From positions 1 through 40,192 of the forward strand of contig DULU01000022.1 in the NCBI GenBank assembly GCA_012840225.1: a stretch of DNA of 40,192 bases, written 5' to 3'. Position numbers and translations under genes: made by a program. Positions 7,905-16,268 of the stretch are shown here, piece by piece. The DNA comes from Bacillota bacterium. GTDB lineage: Bacteria > Bacillota > Limnochordia > DTU080. A model generated the notes under the pieces. It ran no database searches. It was not told the origin of the DNA and saw only the letters and a list, made by a program, of their open reading frames with translations. Within the stretch, counting starts at the first letter, position 1, and each line of letters begins with the position of its first letter.

Positions 7905-9242
7905 GTGTTCGAAAATCTCACCCAAAGGTTGCAAGCGGCCTTTGCTAATTTGCGGGGGAAAGGTAAGCTCACCGAACAAGATGTGGATAGCGCTCTGCGT
8001 CTGGTGCGCATGGCTCTCCTGGAGGCCGATGTCAACTATAAAGTGGTTAAAGATTTCATCGCCTCGGTGAGAGTCAGAGCTGTCGGTCAGGAAGTGATGA
8101 CCAGCCTGAAGCCGGCTCACCAGGTGATCAAAATCGTCAGGGAAGAGTTGACCTCTCTCATGGGCGGAAGCCGCGCCCATCTGTCTCTGGGCGGGCAGAT
8201 GCCGGCGGCGGTGTTGATGGTGGGGCTGCAAGGGTCAGGTAAAACCACTTCCGCCGCCAAACTGGCTCGGCATCTGGTATCCACCGGGCGCAGTCCCCTG
8301 TTGGTGGCGGCCGACATTTATCGCCCTGCCGCCATCGAACAGCTGAAAGTGCTGGGCGAGCAGATCAAAGTACCGGTGTTTACCATGGGCGACAAAACCG
8401 ATCCGGTGGTTATCGCCAAAGCCGCCTTGGAGCAGGCCCGACGGCAAGGCCGCGACATCGTGCTGATAGACACGGCCGGCCGGCTGCAGATCGATGAAGC
8501 CATGATGCAGGAGCTGGAACGGATCAAAGCCGAGGTCAAGCCGGCGGAGATATTGCTGGTGGTCGATGCCATGACCGGGCAGGAAGCCGTGAATATCGCC
8601 GCCCAGTTCCACGAGCGCCTGCAGATTACGGGCGTTATCATGACCAAACTGGACGGCGACGCCCGGGGCGGAGCGGCTTTGTCCGTGCGGGCGGTCACCG
8701 GGCAGCCGATCAAATATATCGCCACCGGGGAGAAGCTCGACGCCCTGGAACCTTTTCATCCGGAACGCATGGCCACCCGCCTTCTGGGGATGGGCGACAT
8801 TTTGACGCTAATCGAGAAGGCCGAATCCCAGTTTGACAAAGAACAGGCGGAGAAGCTGGCCGGCAAATTGCTCACCAATCAGTTCACTCTGGAAGATTTC
8901 CTGCAGCAGCTGAGGCAGCTGCGCAAGATGGGACCGCTGGATCAATTGCTGGGGATGATACCCGGGATGGCCAAAATGGCCGACCTCGGGCAGATGACTC
9001 CGGATGAAAAGGAGCTCGGCAAAATTGAAGCCATCATCTGCTCGATGACGCGGGCCGAGCGCCAGGATCCGGCGATCATCGATGCCGGGAGAAGGCGGCG
9101 CATCGCTGCCGGCAGCGGCACCACGGTGCAGGATGTCAACCGGTTGCTGAAACAATTCAACGAAGCCAAAGCCATGATGAAAAGATTCGGAAACCTGCAG
9201 AAGGACAGCAGGCGCCGCCTGTCGGGCAGGTTGTTTCGCTGA
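7905..9242 (+). CDS. ffh: Signal recognition particle protein Ffh
   Basis: SRP GTPase that binds signal sequences on nascent chains and the SRP RNA. The N domain is residues 1-90. The G domain has P-loop GLQGSGKTT (107-115), DIYRPAAIEQL, DTAGR (189-193) and TKLDGDARGG (from 247). The methionine-rich M domain (about 310-435) includes GPLDQLLGMIPGM and the RNA-binding helix region ending FGNLQKDSRRR. The 445-residue length is typical. GTG 7905 is preceded by GAGGTGA at 7892-7898, which overlaps the ylxM stop. No SRP RNA gene was seen nearby. Confidence 0.97.
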   Translation: MFENLTQRLQAAFANLRGKGKLTEQDVDSALRLVRMALLEADVNYKVVKDFIASVRVRAVGQEVMTSLKPAHQVIKIVREELTSLMGGSRAHLSLGGQMPAAVLMVGLQGSGKTTSAAKLARHLVSTGRSPLLVAADIYRPAAIEQLKVLGEQIKVPVFTMGDKTDPVVIAKAALEQARRQGRDIVLIDTAGRLQIDEAMMQELERIKAEVKPAEILLVVDAMTGQEAVNIAAQFHERLQITGVIMTKLDGDARGGAALSVRAVTGQPIKYIATGEKLDALEPFHPERMATRLLGMGDILTLIEKAESQFDKEQAEKLAGKLLTNQFTLEDFLQQLRQLRKMGPLDQLLGMIPGMAKMADLGQMTPDEKELGKIEAIICSMTRAERQDPAIIDAGRRRRIAAGSGTTVQDVNRLLKQFNEAKAMMKRFGNLQKDSRRRLSGRLFR

Positions 9243-9288
9243 ATGATCATCGAGGGGCTGGCGGACATCAGGAAAGGGGATGGATATT

Positions 9289-9627
9289 TTGGCAGTCAGG
9301 ATACGTTTGCGGAGAATGGGTGCGAAAAAAAGACCTTACTATCGTCTGGTGGTGGCCGATTCCCGCGTCCCGCGGGATGGCTCCTACATCGAAGCGATAG
9401 GTAGCTATGATCCCATGACCGAACCGGCGGTGATCAAAGTGGATGTGGAGAAGGCTCTGCTTTGGCTTTCCCGGGGAGCTCAGCCTTCCGACAGCGCCAG
9501 GCAGGTCCTGGAGAAAGCCGGCGTACTGGAGAAGTATAAGTCCGGCACCGCTGCCGGGTCGGGCGAAGAGGGAGAGCAAAACGGCGCCCTGGCCGGGGCC
9601 GGCGCACAGGACGGCGGCACCAACTAA
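9289..9627 (+). CDS. rpsP: 30S ribosomal protein S16
   Basis: Small-subunit protein S16. The core matches along residues 1-80: [20 protein letters not shown], then [16 protein letters not shown], and [11 protein letters not shown] chose TTG 9289 because it gives the canonical start and lies 9 bases after GGGG at 9276-9279; ATG 9280 would add three residues and abuts that site. The last 25 or so residues form a Gly/Ala/Glu-rich low-complexity tail (from about 9541) beyond the usual end. The gene begins the ribosome-maturation group with khpA, rimM and trmD. Confidence 0.95.
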   Translation: MAVRIRLRRMGAKKRPYYRLVVADSRVPRDGSYIEAIGSYDPMTEPAVIKVDVEKALLWLSRGAQPSDSARQVLEKAGVLEKYKSGTAAGSGEEGEQNGALAGAGAQDGGTN

Positions 9628-9663
9628 CCCGGCGCACTGTAGCGTAAAGGGAGGATGGCCATC

Positions 9664-9894
9664 GTGCACGATTTGGTAGAATATATCGCCAAAGCGTTAG
9701 TCGATCAGCCCGAAGCGGTAGAGGTGCGCACCGTGGAGGGTGACCGGTCCATTTTGTGCGAGCTGAAGGTCAGCCCCGATGATATCGGCAAAGTGATCGG
9801 CCGGCAGGGGAGAATTGCCCGGGCCATAAGGACTATAGCCAAAACGGCCGGGAGCCGCACCGGCAAGCTGATCCATGTGGAAATCATCGAATAG
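9664..9894 (+). CDS. khpA: KH-domain RNA-binding protein KhpA
   Basis: Single KH-domain protein of 76 residues (YlqC/KhpA) that binds RNA and in Gram-positives pairs with KhpB. It opens MHDLVEYIAKALVD and has the KH loop VIGRQGRIARAIRT at about 44-57. I chose GTG 9664, 9 bases after GGGAGG at 9649-9654, since it gives the family's usual start; ATG 9655 touches that site. The position between rpsP and rimM is conserved in Firmicutes. Confidence 0.93.
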   Translation: MHDLVEYIAKALVDQPEAVEVRTVEGDRSILCELKVSPDDIGKVIGRQGRIARAIRTIAKTAGSRTGKLIHVEIIE

Positions 9895-9904
9895 GCCGCA
9901 TCCG

Positions 9905-9976
9905 GATAAAGCGGTGGGGCAGGATAAAGCCGCAGGGCTGAATAAAGCCGCAGGGCTGAATAAAGCCGCTGAGCCG
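9905..9976 (+). repeat. Four 18-bp tandem repeats before rimM
   Basis: Four imperfect units begin at 9905, 9923, 9941 and 9959. Their core is GATAAAGCCGCAGGGCTG; units 2 and 3 differ by one base. In the rimM frame they encode the hexapeptide D/N-K-A-A/V-G-L/Q. The array lies between the khpA stop and the conserved RimM start and contains no stop in that frame, so it could encode an N-terminal extension of RimM from GTG 9875 or 9914, though neither has a good ribosome binding site. Confidence 0.8.
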
Positions 9977-9985
9977 GAGGAATTG

Positions 9986-10489
9986 GTGGTCATAGGAGAG
10001 ATCACGGCGCCGCACGGCATCAGGGGCGAGGTGCGGGTGCGGTCGTGGTCCGATTCACCGGACCGTTTCCGGCACCTGACCGACTGCCGCCTGATATATG
10101 CCGACGGGCGGGAGGAAGCCTGCCGGATCAGCGGCGCAAAAAGAAGCCGAAATTTCTGGGTGCTTAAGCTGGCTGGGGTAGATAACCGGAACGATGCCGA
10201 AGAGCGGCGCGGCGCCACCTTGGCGGTGCCGCGTTCCCGGGTGGGACCCCTGCCGCCCGGCCACTTTTATGTTTTCCAGGTGGTAGGACTAAGGGTGGTC
10301 AGCGAAGAGGGAGAGGTCATCGGCCGGGTGAAGGAAGTCTTGTCGCTTCCGGCCCATGATGTCTATGTGGTCGACGGGGGAGCCGGCCGGGAAATATTAA
10401 TACCTGCCGTCAAAGCGGTGGTGACGAAGATCGCTCCTGAAGAAGGTGTGCTGATCGTGAAGTCCCTGCCCGGCCTTTGGTCGGATTGA
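9986..10489 (+). CDS. rimM: Ribosome maturation factor RimM
   Basis: Factor for assembly of the 30S head, binding S19. The N-terminal barrel has VVIGEITAPHGIRGEVRV, followed by a loop region and KRSRNFWVLKLAGVDNR; the C-terminal PRC-barrel has FYVFQVVGLRVV and HDVYVVDGG, then EILIPAVKAVV. GTG 9986 is five bases after GGAGG (9976-9980), and TTG 9983 is an alternative. This start gives 167 residues and begins right at the conserved core. The frame stays open upstream through the 18-bp repeats to GTG 9875, so a 204-residue form with a Lys/Ala-rich repeat extension is possible. ylqD, which sits between khpA and rimM in Bacillus, is absent. Confidence 0.92.
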   Translation: MVIGEITAPHGIRGEVRVRSWSDSPDRFRHLTDCRLIYADGREEACRISGAKRSRNFWVLKLAGVDNRNDAEERRGATLAVPRSRVGPLPPGHFYVFQVVGLRVVSEEGEVIGRVKEVLSLPAHDVYVVDGGAGREILIPAVKAVVTKIAPEEGVLIVKSLPGLWSD

Positions 10490-10508
10490 AGGCGGATAGC
10501 TTGTTGTT

Positions 10509-10536
10509 TTGACCGGCTCCGCCATGAAGGTATAAA
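10509..10536 (+). promoter_or_regulatory. Sigma-A-like promoter before trmD-rplS
   Basis: TTGACC at 10509-10514 and TATAAA at 10531-10536 are separated by 16 bases, in the 71-base rimM-trmD gap. It would let trmD, rplS and lepB be expressed apart from rpsP-rimM. The T-rich stretch just before it (TTGTTGTTTT) stands out from the GC-rich surroundings. Confidence 0.6.
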
Positions 10537-10560
10537 TATAGTCAAGGCAGGCTGAAGAGC

Positions 10561-11286
10561 GTGAGAATAGATATCCTAACCTTGTTTCCGGACATGTTCG
10601 AAAGCGCCTTCAGCGCTTCCATCATCGGCCGGGCCAGGCAAAATGGTCTCTTGGATATCAGGCTTTGGGATATCCGCCTCTTTGCCACCGACCGGCATAA
10701 AACGGCGGACGACAAACCTTATGGAGGCGGGCCCGGCATGGTGATGAAGATTGAGCCTTTGGCGGCCTGTCTGGATGCGGTGTTGAGCGAAGAGCCCCCT
10801 CTGGCCCTGCCGGTGATCGTCACCTCACCTCAGGGGCGGCTGTTGCATGATGCCCTGGTAAGGGAATGGGCCGGCTATGAGCGACTGGTGCTGGTCTGCG
10901 GCCACTATGAAGGTATAGACGAGCGCCTGCATCAGCTGTATAACACCATGGAAATTTCTATCGGCGATTATGTGTTGACGGGCGGTGAGCTGCCGGCCAT
11001 GGTGATAGTCGATGCCGTCAGCCGCTTTTTGCCCGGAGTGCTGGGCGGGGAGGAATCGGCGTTGGGGGATTGCTTTAGCGACGGTTTGCTGAAACATCCT
11101 CAATATAGCCGGCCGCCGCTCTTCCGCGGTTTGGCGGTTCCCTCGGTGTTGCTCTCCGGGCATCACGAGGAGATCCGCCTCTGGCGGCGGCGTCAGGCCC
11201 TGCTGCGCACCAGGGAGAGACGCCCGGATCTCTTGGCCAAAGCGGCGTTGACCGAGGAGGATCTGAGGTTATTGGCCGGTCTATAA
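10561..11286 (+). CDS. trmD: tRNA (guanine-37-N1)-methyltransferase
   Basis: Methylates G37 next to the anticodon, using S-adenosylmethionine, to prevent frameshifting. The 241-residue protein opens [13 protein letters not shown]. It has [10 protein letters not shown], then the trefoil-knot cofactor site [10 protein letters not shown] and [15 protein letters not shown], followed by [13 protein letters not shown]. The C-terminal helical part holds [15 protein letters not shown] 10561 is preceded by a weak site (GAAGAG). rplS follows closely, as in most Firmicutes. Confidence 0.97.
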   Translation: MRIDILTLFPDMFESAFSASIIGRARQNGLLDIRLWDIRLFATDRHKTADDKPYGGGPGMVMKIEPLAACLDAVLSEEPPLALPVIVTSPQGRLLHDALVREWAGYERLVLVCGHYEGIDERLHQLYNTMEISIGDYVLTGGELPAMVIVDAVSRFLPGVLGGEESALGDCFSDGLLKHPQYSRPPLFRGLAVPSVLLSGHHEEIRLWRRRQALLRTRERRPDLLAKAALTEEDLRLLAGL

Positions 11287-11332
11287 GGCAGTGAAAAATG
11301 ACAGTTCGATTGGGTTAAGGAGGAAAATGGCA

Positions 11333-11686
11333 ATGGATATCATAAAACAACTTGAACAGGAACAAATAAGACAGGATCTCCCGGATTTCGGCCCGGGCGA
11401 CACCGTGCGCGTCCACGTGAAAGTGGTGGAGGGTGAAAGAGAGCGCATTCAGGTGTTTGAAGGCACCGTCATCAAGCGGAGCGGCGAAGGCCTGCGGGCC
11501 TCTTTCACCGTGCGGAAAATCTCCCAGGGGATAGGCGTGGAACGCACCTTTCCCTTGCACTCGCCCAGAGTGGCAGCCATTGAGGTGGTGCGCAAAGGCC
11601 GGGTACGCCGGGCTCGCCTCTATTACCTGCGCAAGAGAACAGGTAAAGCCGCTCATGTGAGGGAGAAACGCCGCCAGCAGCTTTAA
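11333..11686 (+). CDS. rplS: 50S ribosomal protein L19
   Basis: Large-subunit protein L19, at the interface with the 30S subunit. The 117 residues start [13 protein letters not shown], then [27 protein letters not shown], and [11 protein letters not shown], and end in the basic tail [11 protein letters not shown]. Of three possible starts I chose ATG 11333, nine bases after AAGGAGG at 11317-11323, which gives the canonical beginning. ATG 11327 is only three bases from that site, and GTG 11291 has none. No L19 autoregulatory leader is visible in the short trmD-rplS gap. Confidence 0.96.
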   Translation: MDIIKQLEQEQIRQDLPDFGPGDTVRVHVKVVEGERERIQVFEGTVIKRSGEGLRASFTVRKISQGIGVERTFPLHSPRVAAIEVVRKGRVRRARLYYLRKRTGKAAHVREKRRQQL

Positions 11687-11810
11687 GAGCCGCCGGGTTG
11701 AAAGCGGAATTGAGAGTGAAGCGATAGTTGGGGCAAGGCTCTGATCGGTGTCGGCTTTGTTCCTGAATACCGGCACTGGAGGCAGGCCGGGTCGTTTGGG
11801 GGTAGTGCCA

Positions 11811-12356
11811 GTGGCAGACGTCAAATCCGAGTTGCGCGAGTATCTGGAAGCGTTCGGCATTGCGGTGGTGATGGCCTTTATCATCATCACCTTCATTGCC
11901 CAGTCGTTTTATGTGCAGGGAGCTTCGATGGAGCCGGCGCTTTATAATGGCGAGCGCTTGCTGGTAGACAAGGTGACCTATCGTTTCAGGGCGCCGCGCC
12001 GGGGAGAGATAGTTATTTTTCGCTATCCGTCGGATACCCGCCGCAAATTTATCAAAAGAGTGATCGGACTGCCCGGCGACCGCATTGAGATCAGCCGTCA
12101 CAAGCTCTATATCAACGGCGAGCCGCTGGACGAGCCATATATCAAAGGTCCCACTTACGGCGATTTCGGGCCTATTGTGGTCCCCGAGGGCACTATCTTC
12201 GTTTTGGGCGACAATCGCAACAACAGCGACGACAGCCGCTTCAGCGACGTGGGACCGGTGCCGCTCAAGCTGATTGTAGGCCGGGCGCTGGTCCGTTACT
12301 GGCCGCTGAACAAGATCGGTACCGTAAAAGTGCCGGAAGAGCTGAGCGCCCTTTAA
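11811..12356 (+). CDS. lepB: Signal peptidase I
   Basis: Membrane serine protease that removes signal peptides on the outer face. One membrane segment spans about residues 15-33. The catalytic Ser39 is in GASMEPAL and the general-base Lys82 in KFIKRVIGLPGD. Box E follows as FVLGDNRNNSDDSR. At 181 residues it is the single-anchor Gram-positive form. I chose GTG 11811, about eight bases after a TTGGGGGT stretch at 11796-11803; GTG 11805 is too close to it, and GTG 11748 would add 21 residues of Gly/Arg-rich sequence. The rplS-lepB-rbgA order is common in Clostridia. The gap 11687-11810 shows no clear promoter. Confidence 0.94.
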   Translation: MADVKSELREYLEAFGIAVVMAFIIITFIAQSFYVQGASMEPALYNGERLLVDKVTYRFRAPRRGEIVIFRYPSDTRRKFIKRVIGLPGDRIEISRHKLYINGEPLDEPYIKGPTYGDFGPIVVPEGTIFVLGDNRNNSDDSRFSDVGPVPLKLIVGRALVRYWPLNKIGTVKVPEELSAL

Positions 12357-12395
12357 CCTGCGACCCGGCGGAGGGGATAGGGAGGTTTGGTACCG

Positions 12396-13331
12396 GTGCC
12401 CGAAGCCGGAAAAACTCTGCTGGAAGAATTGACTGCCTGTGTGCCCGGGTTGATTCATTGGTATCCCGGGCACATGGCTAAGGCGCAAAAAGAGCTGCAA
12501 AAAAAGATATCCCAGGTAGACATTGTTTTGGAGATAGTGGATGCCAGGGTGCCCTATAATGGCCGCCATCTCGATCTGGAAAAGCTGGCCGGGCGGAAAG
12601 ATCGGGTTTTGGTGTTGACCAAAGCGGATCTGGCCGAAGCGGAGGCCGGCGAGGCCTGGCGGCAATATTATCTGCGCACGGGCCGCCAGGCCTTTTTGGT
12701 CGATGCCGTGTCCGGGACCGGTATCGGCAGGCTCGGGCGCTATTTGCGCCGCCCGGGCCTCCCGGCCCGCATCTTGGTGGTCGGCATGCCCAACACCGGC
12801 AAATCCACTCTGATCAATAGACTGACCGGGCAAAGGCGAGCGCGCACCGGCGCCGCCCCCGGTATCACCCGCGGCCTGCAATGGCTCCAGGCGGAGCGGC
12901 TTAACGCTTTGCTTTATGATACTCCCGGAGTGCTGCAGCCCAAGTTCCTGGATGTGCTGCAGGGACTAAAACTGGTGTGGGTCGGCAGCATCGGGCCAAA
13001 CGCCTATGATCCGGCAGCTGCCGGTATGGCCTTGGCCTGGTATTTAAAACATACGAAGCCGGAGTTGCTTTCCGCCCGCTATGGCGGAGCGGCTCTGGCA
13101 GAAGGCGACACGCCGGCCGGGCTCTTGACCGCCATAGGCCGGCGGCGCGGCTTTTTGGCGGCGGGTGGCCAGATCGATCTGGAGCTGACCGGCACCGCCA
13201 TTTTAAAGGATTTTCGCCGCGGTAGTTTGGGGCGGGTGACGCTGGACAATCTGGCGGAGCTCCAGCCGCAGCTTCAGGCGGAAGAAGCTGGAGAGAAAAG
13301 GGATAACGGTGAAGGAGCCGGACGGCTGTGA
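12396..13331 (+). CDS. rbgA: Ribosome assembly GTPase RbgA (YlqF)
   Basis: Circularly permuted GTPase needed for late 50S assembly, including entry of L16. After the leading IHWYPGHMAKAQKEL, the motifs occur in permuted order: G4 TKAD, then G1 GMPNTGKST, then G3 DTPG. The C-terminal domain has the family's helical part. GTG 12396 lies 10 bases from GGGAGG at 12380-12385; TTG 12387 is only one base from it. The stop overlaps the rnhB start. Confidence 0.94.
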   Translation: MPEAGKTLLEELTACVPGLIHWYPGHMAKAQKELQKKISQVDIVLEIVDARVPYNGRHLDLEKLAGRKDRVLVLTKADLAEAEAGEAWRQYYLRTGRQAFLVDAVSGTGIGRLGRYLRRPGLPARILVVGMPNTGKSTLINRLTGQRRARTGAAPGITRGLQWLQAERLNALLYDTPGVLQPKFLDVLQGLKLVWVGSIGPNAYDPAAAGMALAWYLKHTKPELLSARYGGAALAEGDTPAGLLTAIGRRRGFLAAGGQIDLELTGTAILKDFRRGSLGRVTLDNLAELQPQLQAEEAGEKRDNGEGAGRL

Positions 13332-14107
13332 ATCAGGAACCAAGCTCCGCCAAGGGCAGGACCAAAAAGGCTGAGGAGCGGGCCTTTCTTCTTATGCACT
13401 ACGACGCCGGGTGGCGTGCCGCCAAGGGCATCACCTGCCTGGCGGGGGTGGACGAGGTGGGCAGGGGAGCGCTCGCCGGGCCGCTCGTGGCGGCGGCGGT
13501 GATCCTGCCGGAAAACACTTTCCTGCCCGGGCTGGATGATTCCAAGCGCCTCTTGCCGGCGGAACGCTTGGCTGTGGCTAAAAAGGTGGCGGCGCTGGCC
13601 TGGTGCTGGAGCGTGGCCTTTGTTCCGGCCGGTTTCATCGATGCCCATGGATTGACGGCGGCAAATGCCGCCGCCATGCGCACGGCGGTCTCCGCCTTGC
13701 CGCTCCTTCCCGAACTCGTGCTTTCCGACGGCTACCCCATAGGCGACTGCCCATGGCCCAATGTGGCCGTCGTGCATGGCGATGGTCTGTCGCAAAGCAT
13801 TGCCGCCGCCTCCTGCCTCGCCAAAGTGGTGCGGGATGCCTGGATGAAGCATCTAGGCGAGGAATTATATCCTGGCTACGGTCTGGAGCGCAATGCCGGA
13901 TATGCCACTGCCGAACACCGCCGGGCGGTGGCGGCGCTGGGCATCACTGCCGAGCACCGGCTTTTGTTCCTCTCAGGTGGTGAGAAGCCCAAAAAGCAGG
14001 TGACCGCCGCAGGCGTTCTTTTCGCCTCAAGGGGCGAGGAAGAGGCGGTGCAGATGGCCCTATTTACCGGTGGGGAAGGCAAGGGAGCGAAGCAATATGC
14101 CGGGTAG
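13328..14107 (+). CDS. rnhB: Ribonuclease HII
   Basis: Removes ribonucleotides from RNA-DNA hybrids. The acidic active site is visible as D42 and E43 in GVDEVGRGALAGP, D134 in LSDG, and D170 in the segment SIAAASCLAKVVRD. LDDSKRL is also conserved. An N-terminal stretch of about 35 residues precedes the catalytic core, and a tail of about 40 residues follows it. The GTG start overlaps the rbgA stop (GTGA), and AAGGAG lies 10 bases upstream within rbgA. The tail overlaps the start of yraN by 11 bases. Confidence 0.95.
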   Translation: MNQEPSSAKGRTKKAEERAFLLMHYDAGWRAAKGITCLAGVDEVGRGALAGPLVAAAVILPENTFLPGLDDSKRLLPAERLAVAKKVAALAWCWSVAFVPAGFIDAHGLTAANAAAMRTAVSALPLLPELVLSDGYPIGDCPWPNVAVVHGDGLSQSIAAASCLAKVVRDAWMKHLGEELYPGYGLERNAGYATAEHRRAVAALGITAEHRLLFLSGGEKPKKQVTAAGVLFASRGEEEAVQMALFTGGEGKGAKQYAG

Positions 14108-14543
14108 ATCCCGTCAAACCGGGGCGGGCGGCCGCGCGGCCGGGGAGGCCGGGCGCTCAGCTGAAGAGGCGGCCGCTCTGTATTTGCGCCGCCTTGGCTA
14201 CCGCATCGTGAGCCGCAATTATCGCTGCCGCCAGGGAGAGATAGATATCATCGCCTGGGACGGCCCGAACCTGGTCTTTGTGGAAGTGCGGCAGCGCACG
14301 GACGGCGGTCTGGCTGCCGAGAGCATCGATAGCCGCAAGCGGAGAAAAATCGTGGCTGCCGCCAGGCATTATCTATATCGCCTGGCCGGTCAGGCTGCCG
14401 AGTTGCCACCTTGCCGCTTCGATGCCGTGTGCCTGGCTCTGCCGCCGGCCGGGCAGGCAGAGGCCGGGGCGGGAGAGGCCGGAGCCGGAGAGACTGCCAT
14501 CACTTTGCTTAAAAATGCCTTTGACCTATCCGATCTATATTAA
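14097..14543 (+). CDS. yraN: YraN family nuclease-like protein (UPF0102)
   Basis: Small protein with a restriction-endonuclease-like fold, of uncertain role. The motif set is RLGYRIVSRNYRCRQGEIDI, then FVEVRQR, and the helix SRKRRKIVAAARHYL. The acidic residues in GEIDII and FVEVR correspond to the PD-(D/E)XK active site. ATG 14097 lies about nine bases after AAGGGAG. A 20-residue Gly/Ala/Glu insertion (around nucleotides 14441-14500) interrupts the last strand region, an addition the family does not usually have. It often neighbours rnhB and comM, as here. Confidence 0.9.
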   Translation: MPGRSRQTGAGGRAAGEAGRSAEEAAALYLRRLGYRIVSRNYRCRQGEIDIIAWDGPNLVFVEVRQRTDGGLAAESIDSRKRRKIVAAARHYLYRLAGQAAELPPCRFDAVCLALPPAGQAEAGAGEAGAGETAITLLKNAFDLSDLY

Positions 14544-14636
14544 AATTTAAGGCGAAGGTTTTTCCTCGTTCATCCCGAATCATTTCCTTTGTCCGGACAC
14601 AGCCCCGCCCGTGGGGGAACCAAAGGAGGCAGGCAT

Positions 14637-16229
14637 TTGGTTCTGGCGCGGGTGGGAACTCTCGGATTGCAAGGTTATGAAGTGCATGCGGTTTATGTGG
14701 AGGTGGACTTGGCGCGAGGTCTGCCTCTTTTTGAAATAGTCGGTCTGCCCGACACCAGCGTCCGGGAGAGCAGGAACAGGGTGCGCACCGGCTTGCGCAA
14801 CAGCGGATTTGAGATTCCGACTATGCGCATCACGGTTAATCTGGCCCCGGGGCGTTTCAAGAAAGTCGGCTCTTCGTTCGATCTGCCCATCGCCATCGGT
14901 ATTTTGGCGGCGGCCGGTCTGATCCCCAGCCAGCGCCTGGAGAACAATTTTTTCTGCGGCGAGCTGGCCCTCGACGGTTCCCTCAGGGGAGTGGAAAGCG
15001 CCCTGTGTCTGGCGGCGGGAGCTCCTCCGGTAGGCTCCGTTCCTCCGGCAGTGATCATTCCGGCGGAAAACGGGCCGGAGATGAGCTTGCTGCCTGCCGA
15101 GCGCCCGGTATACCTCGCTTCCCATTTGCGTCAGGTGGTGGATTGGCTGCGCTTGGCCGGCCGCCTGGAGATGCCGCTGCGGACGAGCGGCCATTATATC
15201 CCGCCGGCGCCGACCTTGTCCGATGTGCGGGGACAAGCCGGAGCCAAGCGGGCTTTGGAGATCGCCGCCGCCGGGCGGCATAACCTGCTTTTAACCGGTC
15301 CGCCCGGGGTCGGCAAAACCATGCTGGCGACGCGCCTCGCCTCTCTCCTGCCGCCGCTTACCCCGGAGGAAGCCCTGGAGACTGCCCGCCTGCGCAGCCT
15401 GGCCGGATTACCTGTGGAAGACGGGAGAACCGGAGCGCTGAACCGGCCATGGCGGGCGCCGCACCATACCATCAACCTGCGCGGCATGGTAGGGTATGCC
15501 GGTGGTCAAACTCCTATCCCCGGAGAATTGTCGCTGGCCCATCTGGGGGTCCTCTTCCTGGATGAATTTCCGGAATTCAGCCTGGAAGTGCTGGCCGCCT
15601 TGCGCCAGCCGCTTGAGGCGCACAGCATTGAGATTCCGGGGCGCGCCGGCTGGCGCCTGCCGGCCGATGTGCAGCTGGTGGCCACGGCCAATCCCTGCCC
15701 CTGCGGCTTTGCCGGGGATCTGGAACGCAGCTGTACCTGTGCCGAAGGACAGCTGCAGCGCTACCGGCGGCGCATGAGCGGTCCGGTCCTCGATCGCATT
15801 GACCTTTTTGCCGCCATGCATGCGGAACGCCAGGCCGCCGCCCATCCCGCGGCGGCCCTGACGGCCGCTCCGGACGGTGATGCCGGGCGCGGCCAGGCCG
15901 GCGCCGGTCATGGCCAGGCCGGTACCGGCCTGGAGCGAGAGCGCATTCTGGCTGCCTGGGAGCGGCAAAGGCGCCGTTTCCCGCCGCACTGGAAACCGGC
16001 CTATTGTGCCAACAGCCGCCTCTCCGGCCCCTTTCTCGCCAGGTTTTGCCGCCTGGATGCCGAAGGGGCGGCGCTTCTCCGTCATGGGCAGAAAAATTTG
16101 GCCTTGACGGAGAGAGGGGTGGACCGGGTGCTGAAGGTGTCCCGCACCATAGCCGATCTGGCCGGGCGGGAGAAAATCATGGCCGCCGATGTCTGCGAAG
16201 CGCTGAGCTACAGGCAGATGATAAAATGA
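14637..16229 (+). CDS. comM: ComM/YifB family Mg-chelatase-like AAA+ ATPase
   Basis: Hexameric AAA+ helicase-like protein; the ComM homologue of Gram-negatives promotes branch migration during natural transformation. The N-terminal domain (1-175) has EIVGLPDTSVRESRNRV and ITVNLAPGRFKKVGSSFDLP. The ATPase core has Walker A GPPGVGKTM, Walker B LFLDEFPEF, and a cysteine segment NPCPCGFAGD. The C-terminal part ends in SRTIADLAGRE. I chose TTG 14637, seven bases after AAAGGAGG (14622-14629); TTG 14589 would add 16 residues. Near residues 400-435 an extra Ala/Gly-rich insertion includes two 21-bp repeats. The gap 14544-14636 shows no clear signal. dprA, another DNA-uptake gene, lies 2 kb downstream. 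Confidence 0.93.
   Translation: MVLARVGTLGLQGYEVHAVYVEVDLARGLPLFEIVGLPDTSVRESRNRVRTGLRNSGFEIPTMRITVNLAPGRFKKVGSSFDLPIAIGILAAAGLIPSQRLENNFFCGELALDGSLRGVESALCLAAGAPPVGSVPPAVIIPAENGPEMSLLPAERPVYLASHLRQVVDWLRLAGRLEMPLRTSGHYIPPAPTLSDVRGQAGAKRALEIAAAGRHNLLLTGPPGVGKTMLATRLASLLPPLTPEEALETARLRSLAGLPVEDGRTGALNRPWRAPHHTINLRGMVGYAGGQTPIPGELSLAHLGVLFLDEFPEFSLEVLAALRQPLEAHSIEIPGRAGWRLPADVQLVATANPCPCGFAGDLERSCTCAEGQLQRYRRRMSGPVLDRIDLFAAMHAERQAAAHPAAALTAAPDGDAGRGQAGAGHGQAGTGLERERILAAWERQRRRFPPHWKPAYCANSRLSGPFLARFCRLDAEGAALLRHGQKNLALTERGVDRVLKVSRTIADLAGREKIMAADVCEALSYRQMIK
15891..15932 (+). repeat. Two 21-bp in-frame repeats inside comM
   Basis: Two 21-base units, starting GGCCAGGCCGG at 15891 and 15912, encode GQAGAGH and GQAGTGL. 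The unit length is seven codons, so the frame is kept. The DNA is GC-rich and partly palindromic. It lies in a Gly/Ala-rich insertion of ComM. Confidence 0.8.
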
Positions 16230-16268
16230 TAAAATAATAGGTATGCATACATGAGGGGAGTTTCTGTT

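Noticed and set aside
16251-16268. ATG 16251 as the start of the fumarase alpha gene.
   Set aside because: The ribosome binding site GAGGGGAG lies inside this ATG's first codons and suits TTG 16269; ATG 16251 cannot be fully excluded.
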